A DNA stretch of 64,000 nucleotides from Elmis aenea (taxonomy: Eukaryota > Arthropoda > Insecta > Coleoptera > Elmidae). The DNA lies in NCBI GenBank assembly GCA_947652605.1, contig OX393579.1, positions 5,022,001 through 5,086,000 on the forward strand, written 5' to 3'. Every line of letters begins with the position of its first letter. Within the stretch, counting starts at the first letter, position 1. Both the position numbers and the translations under genes were made by a program. This document shows, piece after piece, positions 23,000-34,589 of this stretch. A model generated the notes under the pieces. The model saw only the letters and a program-made list of their open reading frames with translations. It was not told the origin of the DNA and searched no databases.

Positions 23000-25255
23000 G
23001 ATTAAAACAAGGTTGTTTTATATCCCTGTTTGTTTGTTAATAAAGGTTGGAACGAATACCAACATTAAAAAAACAATGATTTTTTATAACATCATGCGTA
23101 AAACGACTTTGGACTGAATTAAAATACATTTTATTTAAACCCAAAGTCGACCATGCTAAAATCATTAACAACATTTTTATGCACATCAAAATGAAAAACA
23201 TTTAATACCTCAAAATAACATAAAAGTTACTTATGCCACTTTAAAATAAACGGTTCAATATACCATTTTATCCTCGCCCTCTGCCATCTCCATTTTTCTC
23301 TACAAAAAATTTGCATTGTATCACTACAGACTAACTAGGTATGTGCTGCTAACAGAGTGACTTTTGGTACAAATTTTTAATAATAAACTATGAAACGTGT
23401 TTTTATCAGTATTGGAGTAGTGTTATCCTAAAGAGCAAAGTAACCCAAATTTATCTTAATTATTGTTCTCTGAAATATAAAAATGAAAAATCAGGTTCCC
23501 AGGAGCAACTACAATAAGCCAATTTAAATTTAAAGTAATGATACAATTTTGATGGTTAGGTAAATGCGCCTTTTACAAAGCACGCCTTCAAAAGTTAGCA
23601 AATAACATGAAAATTAATTATTTAGAATCATAACATTAATTTAAAATATAACTATCCTCACCATTATCCAACACACACGACCATACCAATTCCAATCAAT
23701 CACTTTTATGCCATAAAACCAGCGAAAATTCAATCCCTCACAAACAGTAAATAATGAAAATTATATCTGCTTGTAAATAATAAAACAGCTCGAGTGGTTT
23801 CAATAAATGAGGCCAATTAAACAGTGATAAGCAAAGAAATACAGAGGCACATTGCTACACTCACCTATTTCGATAACAACTACACAAGTTTTTACTTTCC
23901 CCGCAAGAAGTACAAATAAGGCATTGTTACCAATGAAAAAACACGTCAAAGTTTATTAAACACGTCTTGACACGATTTTTTTTTGAAGATGTGTTTGCTT
24001 TAGTCTCTCCATTGTTGCGAAAATATCTAATCAAAACGCTGTTAATCGGTTCATCAACCGATATAATGGCGTTCTTAAAATTGTGTATATTTCAAAGCGT
24101 TTTGAGAACTAGAAGTAGGTTTTTGATTTCACACAAGAGTTATTTTTAACTTAAAAAAATTCCTCGAATCGCCGCTCATGCAGTTAAGTAAAATTATTGT
24201 TTTCAAGAATTTCGTTGGTACTAAAAATAAATGCTTTTTAGCGAATACTGAAAAAATACGAGCCAGTATAGTCTTCCACATGGTTTGATTTGAAAAACTG
24301 TAAGATAAATCTCTTAGCTGGAAACTTTAATTATCAGTTTCTGATAGCAACTAGAGTCGGGTATAGGTTTTAAAACTTATGGTTCTGCACTTAAATATTT
24401 GCTTACACAACGCGGTTTTAACAATGTAAATATATTCCAGAGTTTAGCGATCAATATTTGCAGAAAAGGCGCCTATTTTAAGAAGAAATAAAATCTAATT
24501 ACCTTATAGCATGCGTCGCTGTAATTACTGTTGTATTTTGTTTTCAAATATTTGCTTAACACACCTACGTTTATATGGGTGCAGTTTTCAGTGCAATAAT
24601 TTTAACAAGAACCATATCCGGTTGCTTTTTTACATATCTGTTTGTAATAGTAAATAATGAAACATGCATACAAAAATTCTATTTGCCTAGCATCTTAAAA
24701 ATCTGATAAATTATATACTTGAGACAAAAAGTTCATTTAAAATTTATATTATACGATCTTCAGGCACTTATAAAATAACACAAGACTTCACTTACACGTC
24801 ACAACTAATGGTCAAAACCTAACCTTTTTTTAAAAATATATGTTTATTATGCTGTGAAGCACCGTTACTAGTAAGGTACACAGTTCAACGATTCCATATT
24901 TATTTCAAGTCGATCTGCTCAAGTGTGTTGAAGAATTCAAAAGATGTAAATTTGTTTTTAAGTTCGTTTCAAGTGGTCTGACGAGTACCTTTTAATTTTT
25001 AAGACAAACATTGATTCAGCTTTTGACCATCGACTGAAACATCAACCGAACGATGCTAACTGGTCCCAACTAAACTTGAATGCAGGATTAAGTTTAAAAA
25101 TATTCATATATTTTTTTTACGTTTTAAAGCTTAATATGATTATTGATAAGTTTTTTTAAAGCAATATTTCTAAACCAGGAATTGAATAAAATCAATATGA
25201 AAATAAATACAGAAAAACTAAAACTATGATCGTTATAACAGAGAACAAACGGCAT
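23000..25255. other. No recognised gene
   Basis: AT-rich with no recognisable coding exon. Around 23175-23260 there is an 85-bp segment (TTTTTATGCACA, CATAAAAGT, ACTTATGCC) that is loosely repeated at 43690-43775. Confidence 0.45.
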
Positions 25256-25261
25256 AACATC

Positions 25262-25916
25262 ACTTTTTAAATGGGCTTAGGTTGGAACAGGTAGAAAGCT
25301 TTAAATATTTAGGAGTGATAATAAAGAAAAATTGAGGAATGGACAAGGAAATAAGCGAAAGGACAGGAAATGTGGGAAGAATATTTAAAATTTTACGAAC
25401 AACGTCTTTTGGAAATAAAGTCCCAAAAAGAACAAAAGTGGAAGTGGTAAAAAAGGTAGTAACTCCGGCACTTTTATACGGAAGTGAAACGTGGACACTC
25501 ACAAATAAAAATAGTAGCCGAGTAAATGCAGCAGAAATGAGCTTTCTAAGAAAAATCCAAGGAAAAACCAAAAAAGATAGAATCAGAAACGAAACATATA
25601 GAGGACAATTAAAGATAAAGTCAGTTGAGACAAAAATACAAGAAAGACAGCTGGGATGGTTGGGTCACATTTATAGGATGAAGAAGAAAGGTTAACCAGA
25701 AAAGCCCATGAAGCAAGATCACAGGGAAAAAACAAAAGACGTGCACCGAGAAAAACCTGGCAAGACGAAGTTCAAAAAGCAGCAACGGATAGAAACATCA
25801 AATGGAATGACATAAAAATGCTAGCACAAGACAATAAAACATGGGAGAAAAAATCAGCACAACACAACTCAACAGTCCCACACCTAACAGTAAAAGGACT
25901 CATGACCAAATAAAAA
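25262..25916 (+). mobile_element. RTE-type LINE, 3' end with tail
   Basis: GLRLEQVESFKYLGVIIK opens the fragment; after a stop codon comes a 118-codon open stretch (25339-25695) with VTPALLYGSETWTLTNKN and RQLGWLGHIYRM, the RTE-like post-RT landmarks. A frame-shifted trace continues to a 3' end AGGACTCATGACCAAATAAA followed by an A run at 25913. A related tail lies at 59210-59255. Confidence 0.85.
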
Positions 25917-27124
25917 AAAATCTTCACTATTACACCTCAAATTTAAAAAAAGGCGCCCAGAATACCTCACTGAAATGAGGCACTTTCAGTATTGACACAA
26001 AAACTGCATCTTTAAAATATTTATAGGAAGTTTAGGTACACGAAAATTGCTTTTAGCGTTTACTTTTGTATCAATTTGTAAAAAAGCACACAGTATAAAG
26101 CGAAAAGTTGTTTTTCCGTGCATCCACTCAAGTTCTCGATTAATCTTTTCTTGGACTTATTGACTTTAACAAATAACACCAACTTGATCATTAACAGATT
26201 GAGGATGCCATGAAAATACAGGATAATAAACAAATTGAAATCCAATAACCCAACTGACGTGAAAGGAGCATAATAATGGGATTATTTGTATACAAAATAT
26301 TAATACTTCCGGCATAATATTTGAGGTCAAACATGCAGCACTATCGACAATCTGCTTTCTACTGGCAGTTTTCAATAATTGGCTAACAAACGATTACAGC
26401 GATTACTTACAGGTAGAATTTTCTTGAATAAATTAGACGTCAGATAGAGCATTATAAAACGCCAACAGAACTGAATAATTTCCAGGAATAAGTCGTGACC
26501 ATCTTGGTTTATTACATCAACTCTATCTGATACTCCATACCGGAAACAATACCAGTTTCTTGTTTTGAAACAATTGCGACGGTTCAACTTGGCGCGTTGG
26601 TTATTCAGCTCCTCTGAATTTTTGTTATAAACAACTTAGCCACAGCAAAAACATACTACGTAATTTCATTTTTCCATTAACTTGGGCCACAAAAAACTTT
26701 GCGAGAAATATTTAAGATTAATTAATAAACAACGTAATTTTGTTTGCATAATAGCTTAGAACTGAAGATGGTATACAAAAAATAATTAATTTGAGTGCTT
26801 TACCCAAAGTATTTCAAATGTTTCGATACATTATGAAAATTGATTTATAAATCAAGAGGAAGGTTTTATTCTTGACACAAACTGAAGACGTTTTTTTTTT
26901 TAATACAACAAAATAATTCATTCAACTACATCAATAAAGTTAAGATCATGGTCGTTGCTAATGACGATCTTTGGAAGCATAGCAGAGTGTTGATAATTAG
27001 TCATACATCGTATAAGTTTTTTTTGAGTTTTAATCCTTAAAGTATGTTTAGAATTTTGCTTAAATTTTGAACTCCAAATACATTAGACCTTCAGGCATGA
27101 AACTATCAAATGAACAAGAAATAT

Positions 27125-27442
27125 GTAGCAGTTACAACTATTGGAGAAATGTTGTCGACTCACTAGGAATGATGGGGCAAGAAATACTAAAATTGGAGGA
27201 AAATGGGGATTGATAGAATAGACCATTGAAGCCAAAATATTAAAATGGTAGGGAAAATGCATGAAACAATATTGCCAAGTGAACTATTAAAGTGGCATCC
27301 ACCAAATCGCAAGAAAAGGCTAAGAAGAACATGGAAAAATGATGGGGAAGCAGCAATAGAAAGTAAAGGCCTCACAGCAGATGACTGGATGGATCACAAG
27401 AAACGGAAACTAGGCTGCGGAAAACGGCGATTTCTGTAACAA
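27125..27442 (+). mobile_element. RTE-type LINE, extreme C-terminal fragment
   Basis: Reads KMVGKMHETILPSELLKWHP, then KKRLRRTWKND, then GLTADDWMDHKKRKLGCGKR, the conserved last 70 residues of RTE-like LINE polyproteins, ending at a stop near 27438. The TATACAGGG end of the next element begins 12 bp later. Confidence 0.75.
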
Positions 27443-27453
27443 ATTCGCATCCA

Positions 27454-28232
27454 TATACAGGGCGCGCCAGATAGCATTTTCAACATGGGGATCTCACTTA
27501 TTAAAAGAGATACAGGTTTGCTTAAATTAGATGAATTACTCGTAAGTATAAGATGAGCAACAATCCATTTTTAAAAGTAAAAAATTCTTCGTACAGGGTG
27601 GTCCAAAATCGATGGGATTACATGGGTATCTCGCTTAATAGTTGTTATATTTATAATGTGTCATATCTCTCTTACTGTTGCAAATATCAATAAAGTTTAT
27701 GAAGATTATTTTTAGATATCGTTATGTAGATTTTAATAGTCCTAAAAAAAATTTATACGCTCGCTGTTAAAAAGTTATGACACAAACTTACCTTTTTTTA
27801 AATGGTAGATATAGTTACTTTTTACTTATGACCTATTTAAATTTCTTTTTTGTTTCCCTTTCCAAATACATCAGGGTTGATGTATTTATTTTCAATAATA
27901 CGCAAGTTACAAAGGTTTTTTAATTTTGTTAAAGATGAAAAACAAAAAGTAGGCTGTGAAAACAAAAACAAAAAGAAAAACCGGAAATGATAGAATATAT
28001 TTGAAAACTGTTCTCGAGTCTGTCCCAAAAAACTGCACAATTTTGGTAATTTAACCGTTTCTCTATCTTGATTGTTAAGCGAGATACCCATGGAATCCCA
28101 TCAAATTTGGACCACCCTGTGCTTCAGAAGTTACAGCAAATAATATGTTTTTCCCCTCTAAGTTTTTTGCTTTAATCATTAGATCAATTTTGTTCTTCAT
28201 TGAGGTACTTTTATGTAGAATGTAACTAGATT
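27454..28232. mobile_element. TIR element (TATACAGGGCG end), interrupted by another TIR element
   Basis: The left end TATACAGGGCG and following sequence (GATACAGGTTTGCTTAAATT, AGATGAATTA) match the left arm of the element at 30159-31911. The match stops at 27592 and resumes at 28121 (GCTTCAGAAGTTA on to TTTATGTAGAATGTAAC), so the interval 27593-28120 is a later insertion. The far terminal repeat is missing; the element fades into the CpG-rich tract at 28235. Confidence 0.75.
27593..28120. mobile_element. Inner TIR element, 528 bp
   Basis: Ends ACAGGGTGGTCCAAAATCGA and, reversed, ACAGGGTGGTCCAAATTTGA; the inverted repeat runs about 45 bp through GGGAT and CATGGGTATCTCGCTTAA. No transposase frame. 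The uninterrupted sequence at about 30292 (GTCGTGCTTCAG) shows the empty site. The left portion of the same family is present, inverted, at 62005-62407. Confidence 0.85.
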
Positions 28233-28234
28233 TG

Positions 28235-28447
28235 TTATAGTACGAGGCGAGGCGAAAAAATGCATAATAGGCGAGACGAGGAAAAGTATGAAAAGCGCGA
28301 AAAAAAAATTAATGGCTATAAAAATTGCATAAAAAAACGGTGTAATGACGAAAAATATACAGACCATACACGGTGATGCAAGGGTTGTTAAGTCAAGGCG
28401 AGGCAAAGAAGACGAAGCGAGACGAAGCGAGGCAAAGCAATACAAGG
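28235..28447 (+). repeat. CpG-containing GAGGCGA-type repeat tract
   Basis: Irregular repeats of AGGCGAGGC, GACGAAGCGA and GAGGCGAAA on the plus strand, densest at 28235-28310 and 28390-28445, with AT-rich sequence between. Composition is unlike the surroundings. No gene; origin unknown. Confidence 0.6.
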
Positions 28448-28449
28448 TG

Positions 28450-30155
28450 AACTTAATAATCAGCTAACTTATAAAATCAATATTGAAACATTTTGCTAAA
28501 TTGTTTACTTCGTTTTATTACATAAACAAAGTACGATTAAAAAATAACGTTATTAATTAGCTAATTAAACAATATTTATTACGATATTTAAAATAAATTA
28601 TTACGACTAAATTCCATCAAACAACAACAAACCAATTTTTGTGTCGCTGTTGTAAATACTACAATCACATGGCACCGACTTACGTGCGTTCACATTGCGA
28701 AGTCTTTGTTCTCCCAACTTAAACTAAGTAACATTACTTAAAATGCAAGACCCTTTAAATCGTTTCACTTACTGTATTGCCAGTCGAAGTGCTTCCATTT
28801 CGATGAAGCAGAGATAATTACAACTAAAATCGTTAGTTAAAACGCACACTGAAAGCACGTAGTTAAAAAAAATAGCAACAACACGCTGCACTAAGTTTGT
28901 ACACAACACGACCGCTCGAACTCAACTGAACGCCAGCCATCAGCTGTTGGGTTAAACAGAACAAGAACGCATGTGCAAGAAACAGACACAGCTGATACAA
29001 TCAACAATCAAGAAATCGTATGCACAAGAAAAATCAAAATTTCATCCATTCTCGGACCAACCAACTACTGCGTTACAATTATTCACAGAGTATGTTCGAT
29101 CAGGCACTTGCCGATAACGAACAACAAATTCCGAATATAAAACCAAGGACATTATTGTTTATAAGCTGAATTTTTTGTTATTGTTTATTTTGCTTGTGAA
29201 ATAAGCCAGCTGGGAGTAATTTATTGGAATTGCTAAAGAGTGATTGGAATTATCCGCCGATCCTTGGAACGATATTGTATATATAGCCTTTGGCCTCTTT
29301 TAAAAACTGTTTGTTTATACTACCCAAACCCATTTAAAACCGGAAGCGGGGTATTTATGGTAGAAAATCACATGTATTTGACACCATTGGGAAACTGGAA
29401 AAATGTTAGCACCGTGAAATGGGAAGAAGTTCGCCAATTTAGAACATTAATATAAAACATTGTCACATTTTTTAAATGTTATATTAATCAAAATGTACGT
29501 TCCAAAAGTGTTAATTGACATACAATCTAAGGCAAATATTATTTCACTTCTGTTTAGACAACAAAAGTATTTAAATGAACTTATATCGTTTCAATCCTGT
29601 GATTTACATGACCCAGTATTTTTTACTGGGTATCAGTGAACACATGAAAAATTATTTTTAAAATGTAATGCTTTGTATGGCAAATTGTTTCATATAATTT
29701 ACGCAACTTCTGTGGTCGAAACTTATGGGTACGAAGTGAAGTCGGGTGCGGGTTGGTAAGGCATTCGGGTTACGAAGGGTCATGTCGTGACGTGAAGTTG
29801 AGGGTGCGCATATTTCTGTCGTGAGTGGGCGAGAATGCGAATTTTTAATAGGGCAAAATGCCTTCTACCTAACACTACGCTAGCAACGCATTCAGTTAGT
29901 TACATGTTATTTCCAATGTATTTTGGATAAAATTCTATCAGCATTGGTAGTCCCTGTGTGTGTTAATCGAACAAATACAAACAGTAAAAAACTAGTCAGC
30001 TTGGTGTATACTCGGGCAAAATTTTGTTAATTTTTTCTTAAACTAATTTGACACTGTCGATTTATGTCATTTGGACAAATCTGTGGCGTGTTAATTTCTA
30101 AAAAATAACACCAAACATTAGATACATTGCAAATGACAAAGAACGTAGACCAATT
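28450..30155. other. No recognised gene
   Basis: A moderately less AT-rich block at 28650-29110 (CAGCTGTTGGG, GCGTTCACATTGCG) might be regulatory. A small hairpin ACCCAGTA/TACTGGGT sits at 29611-29631. No coding exon supported. Confidence 0.4.
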
Positions 30156-30158
30156 TTA

Positions 30159-31911
30159 TATACAGGGTGTCCCAGATTACATTCCAGCATAGGGATCTCG
30201 CTTTTTATAGGAGATACAGGTTTGTTTAAATTAGATGAATTATTCCTTAGTATGAGAGGAGCCACAATCAATTTTTAAAAGTACAAAATTCGTCGTGCTT
30301 CAGATGTTATAGCAAAAAATATGAAAATGTCCAATTTCATTTTTCTCTCATAGGTTTTTTGTCTTAATCATTACAACAATTTTATTTGTACCTTCTGAAG
30401 GCACTTTTTTATGTAGAATGTAACATTATCTTAGATTTTTTAAATCACTTTTCATTTTTGAGATATTACCCCTCTGCATTTTTTCTTAAGGACTGTCTAG
30501 TTGGCTTTGGAATAGTTCAATGTGCTTTTTTTTCTCTTTCTGACGACATATCATACGTTATATCTGTTTGTTAAAATAACTCAGGAACTCAAGGAACACC
30601 GTATTTAAGTGAGTAAGTAAGTAAGTTGGCTTTATTTAGCAATTGCTATTACATTGTAACATAATTTACATAGGTAGTAGTAAATATAATAAAAATAAAA
30701 ATAGAATGAAATAAAATAAAAATCTAAAAATCTTCTAAATTCTAAATGTCTTAAATAATAGTTTAATAGCGTTCTAATACGTACTCCTTAATTAATTTAA
30801 TTAATACCCTTCTTATAATTATTACATATTTTGACTTGATGCGGCATATTATTAAATATTTTAAAACCTTGATAAAATAACGAACGAGCAGTTTGACTTT
30901 TAGTACATTTCTCTATAACGAAATCAAGCGTATTTCTAGTTTTATAACTGTGGATCTCATGGACTAATTTTACATTTGCATACAGATATTTTGGTGTTTT
31001 TTGTAGTTTAATTTTTAAAATTAGCTCTAATGTTCTAAATATTATTCTCTGATTAATACTCATAAATTGAAGTGTATTTAACATAACCTTGATAGGGGAA
31101 AGAATTGAACACTGTAAAATAGTGCGCATGGCGCGATTTTGTAATTTCTGTAATTGTTGAAGTTCATTTTTATTTAAATTAATAAGTAATGAAGCACAAA
31201 ACACAAAATGAGGAGCTATTATTGTTTTATACAGTAAAACTCTAGTGTACATACTCATGTGTTTGCTACATCTTTTGAAGAGAAAAATCTTTTTGGAAAT
31301 TTTGTTCATCACGTATTTTGTGTGTAACTTAAACATTAAATTTTCATCTAATATAACACCAAGGTATTTAATTTCGGCTACTCTTTCTAAATTAGTGTTG
31401 CTAATTTTTATATCCAGATCAGCATTATAAATATTTGTTTTATAGATAATGTGTTTGGTTCCCAAAATCATAAATTTGGATTTATCAACATTAATACATA
31501 AATTATTATCGCATAGCCATTTATAAATATTACTTAGATCTAAATTCATCTTATCTACTAATTCAATTGTTTTAAATCCACTAACAAACAACATTGTATC
31601 GTCCGCAAACATTTTTATTTCACAATGTTTGGCGTATTTAACCATATCGTTTATATAAACAACAAAAACTTCCAGAAGGTACAAATGAAATTGATTTAAT
31701 GAATAAAATAAAAAAGTTACGAGAGAGAAAAGAAATTCGACATTTTCATATTTTTTGCTATAACATCTGAAGTACGAGGAATTTTGTACTTTTAAAATTT
31801 GATTGTAACTCCTCTCATACTAAGGAATAATTCATCTAATTTAAACAAACCTGTAACGCTTATAATAAGCGAGATACTCATGCTGGAAATGTAATCTGGG
31901 ACGGCCTGTAT
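30159..31911. mobile_element. Foldback TIR element split by a LINE
   Basis: The left arm (about 30159-30397) begins TATACAGGGTGTCCCAGATT; the right arm (about 31678-31911) is its reverse complement, ending AATCTGGGACGGCCTGTAT. The arms are about 235 bp and match closely through AGATGAATTATTCCTTAGTA, TGCTATAACATCTGAAG and CAGAAGGTACAAAT. A non-LTR retrotransposon occupies 30609-31677 in the middle. Confidence 0.85.
30609..31677 (-). mobile_element. Non-LTR retrotransposon (CR1/Jockey-like), 5' truncated, open RT C-terminus
   Basis: Minus-strand open frame of about 288 codons ending at the stop at 30797. The LINE part begins at VVYINDMVKYAKH (the few codons to its right come from the host element). 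Motifs: FADDT (catalytic palm, followed by MLFVSG), INVDKSKFMILG, and EIKYLGVILDENL. The thumb and C-terminal region (LLYKTIIAPHFVFCASLL) remain uninterrupted. The 3' UTR ends in a short CTTA/ACTT repeat at about 30609-30622. Absence of stops suggests a fairly recent insertion. A second copy is at 48857-49428. Confidence 0.85.
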
Positions 31912-31919
31912 GAGTGGCA

Positions 31920-32480
31920 AAACGTCACTTAAAAAAATACATTTCTCCACGAGTCTACGTTATCTAATAACTTAAGCAATTTAGCTAGGTTTATCATAAA
32001 AATGGGTTAATTATTTAATACTTTGAATTTGAATCCTAAACACGATACATTCAACACAATTATTTTAAGAGAATTGCTACATACAGAGGTAATTCAACTG
32101 ATTAAATATTATGCAAAAAGTCTGTTACAAAAATGCTAAAAATTCGACAAACATTGAAGGATGCGATCCTGACTGCATCGAAAATTATTCCCCAATAAAT
32201 GGTCCAGAATGTCTTCCATGGTATTTAAACTATCGGAAAGTGTATCAATCAACAAACAATGAAATAAGAAATTGAAAGGCTCATAATTTTGTCTAAGGTA
32301 TTTTACCTTTATTTTCTGTTTATGATATTCGATAAACTAAGATAAATTAGTTATTGGATTTAAGATGCTAATAATTACGTTCATTATACACTGAAGCATA
32401 TGTTACATTTAAACAAAGATAGTATGTTGCGTTTTAGTTCTTGGTTTCGTTAGAGGCAGGTAAAGTGACCCAAAACTGTT
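31920..32480. other. No recognised gene
   Basis: AT-rich, no repeats or coding exon recognised. Confidence 0.45.
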
Positions 32481-32484
32481 TATA

Positions 32485-33430
32485 TTATGTATCGGCCAGA
32501 CGCAACCCCTTGCGGGGGGCACTCGAGATATACAGTTCACTTTCGACAGTCTTTAGTATAAGTTGTTAGAGTTATACATGTGTATGTATGTGATGATGTG
32601 TGGTTATAAGATAAAGGGTTAGCTAATCGTTGCGTAGTGCATGTAATTACATTATATGGCCTTTATTATCGTAATACTGCAGTTATTGGTGTTTATTATG
32701 TTATTGTGTTATTGTGTTTTGGATTGCAATCATTTGGTAATGTACTAATCATGCTGCTAATTTCTCTCCATTTCTCCATACAGAGTGCTGGGGAATGTGA
32801 GTCTATGCTGTGTGTCCTGGCTCACACCCCCAGCCGTAGCTGCCCTATGGGGGGTGCCCCTGGGTGGTGGGTCTATGCTGTGTGTCCTAGCCCACACCTG
32901 GCCGCAGCCGCCCCATGAGGGTACACCTGGGTGATGAGGCGCAGTAAGCGTAGGAATCCGGTCGTACGGAGGGTCCACCCAGGTGCCATCAAAGCATGCC
33001 AACGGTACCCAACGTGACCAGAGAGTCTGATGGCTGTTGTCCAGGTTGCTGAGCTGGAGTGTTGTCCAGGAGTTGTACTGGATTGAGATCCAGGGTGTAT
33101 GTTGATACACATGCTAATTTATATAATGCGTGGGACGCCATGCTTTGCCTTTCAGCTTTGTGTGCGAGTGAGACCACCTTGTTGATTTATGCTTGGCTTT
33201 AGTGGAGATTTATGTGTTACTATAATATGGTGATGGGCTTATATTATCCCTGGCGATCCGGCATCACACGCGGGGGTGGGTTCCCCCCGGTGAGTACATA
33301 ATTGTTACTAATTATTAAATGTTATCAGTGGCACAAGCTTCTTTGTTTTATGTACGCTGCATACACCTTTGCACCAATCGCTTGGCTTCAGCCTCTGCCT
33401 GCCTCGGGAACCCATGTGTTTATAATAAAT
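32485..33430 (+). repeat. GC-rich island with 70-bp tandem duplication, possible retroelement LTR or UTR
   Basis: Composition changes sharply from about 32490 (CCAGACGCAACCCCTTGCGG) to about 33420 (GCCTGCCTCGGGAACCC, then AATAAATAA). Inside, a roughly 70-bp unit is repeated: TCTATGCTGTGTGTCCTGGC at 32801 and TCTATGCTGTGTGTCCTAGC at 32871. Open frames here are short and overlap on several strands. A solo LTR or LINE UTR is possible, since a polyadenylation signal closes it, but TG..CA ends with a target duplication were not found. Confidence 0.45.
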
Positions 33431-33698
33431 AACACTAAACTTGTAAGTAAAATAATGCGAACCATGTAAACTAAAGTAGTTAACGCCCCAGTTATTATGT
33501 ATTCAAAAAGGCATCCTAACAAAATGATCAATGCATACATTTGTGTCATATTTTTAATTTTTGAAATAAATAATATACTTTCGATTTTTATGTAACATAT
33601 CCCAATTTTTCAAGCAATGTAAGCATTAATTACAACTGTTTTTCTTGGAGGAACAAAAATAAATGTTGCTGATCGTAAGATTTTAACATGCACTGCAT

Positions 33699-34576
33699 TA
33701 GGGTTTATACAAAAACCGACTTTTGAAAAACCGGTTTTCGAATACCAGTTTTTCCAAAAAACCGGTTAAAACCGGTTTCGAATAGTTTTAAAAAAACAAT
33801 TAAAACGTAATGAAATAATTTATATTTCATAATTTTATAAAATATAAAACAAATTTCAAATAAAACCAAATAATAAGATAACAAATAAAAATTAAATTCT
33901 AAACTTCCAACAAACCATAATTAGCATTTTTTTTTTAAATTTGCTTTTTTCTTTAGAAAACATGATTTTAAAAACACAAAACATTTACGGAATCATGACT
34001 TAATCTGGTTCGTATTTGAGATACAAAATTACCAGATACAGAAAACACTGGTTCGCTGACTATTGAGCTGGGTCTTACTGTTTTTAAAGCTTCAAACAGT
34101 GTGCCCAAATTCTTTATTCTTTTATTAGTTGATTCAAATACTGCAAATTCTGCCTTTAATGAAAACAGAAATGTCTTGAAAGAAGAGATGGAGAAATCAA
34201 TTCTTAGATTTATCGAGGAACCTTTAACAAAAACAGCAAATCCAAAAACCCTTAATAATATCTTCATCTTCATCGAAATTTGTTTCCAATTCTATAGCAG
34301 AATTTGGGTAAATTCTAGATAATATTTTTTCCAAAAACTTGACTATATCGGTTCTTGAAGCCAGCGGAAATACGTTTGATTTTTTTGTAACAATGTTTTT
34401 TGGATTTTGCAAATGAAGCAGAAGTGTACAGATTTTTATGTAGATATTTATTTTTTACGTGTCTAATCTAGGCTTAAAACCGGTTTTTTAGTTTAAAAAA
34501 CCGGTTTTTCGAATACATAATTTTTTTCAAAAAAACCGGTTTTTCAAAACCGATTTTTAAAAACCGACAAACCCTA
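33699..34576 (-). mobile_element. hAT transposon, deletion derivative with 8-bp target duplication
   Basis: The 878-bp element has ends TAGGGTTT and AAACCCTA and is flanked by the exact 8-bp direct repeat CACTGCAT at 33691-33698 and 34577-34584, the hAT hallmark. Subterminal regions on both sides carry many AACCGGTTTT copies, the likely transposase-binding repeats. The interior holds only the C-terminal part of a transposase on the minus strand. Confidence 0.9.
33962..34290 (-). pseudogene. hAT transposase, C-terminal dimerisation domain remnant
   Basis: The minus strand encodes LGTLFEALKTVRPSSI, SEPVFSVSGNF and QIRTRLSHDSVNVLCF, the conserved hAT C-terminal dimerisation motif (family form: RP-S-SERxFSxxG, then RSRL). 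An overlapping upstream frame (34224-34412) with NFDEDEDI looks like the same protein shifted by one base. The DDE catalytic core is absent. Confidence 0.8.
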
Positions 34577-34589
34577 CACTGCATACGTC

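Noticed and set aside
32637..33177. Several overlapping open frames in the GC-rich island
   Set aside because: Stops are rarer here only because of composition. Frames overlap on both strands, contain the tandem duplication and show no known domain.
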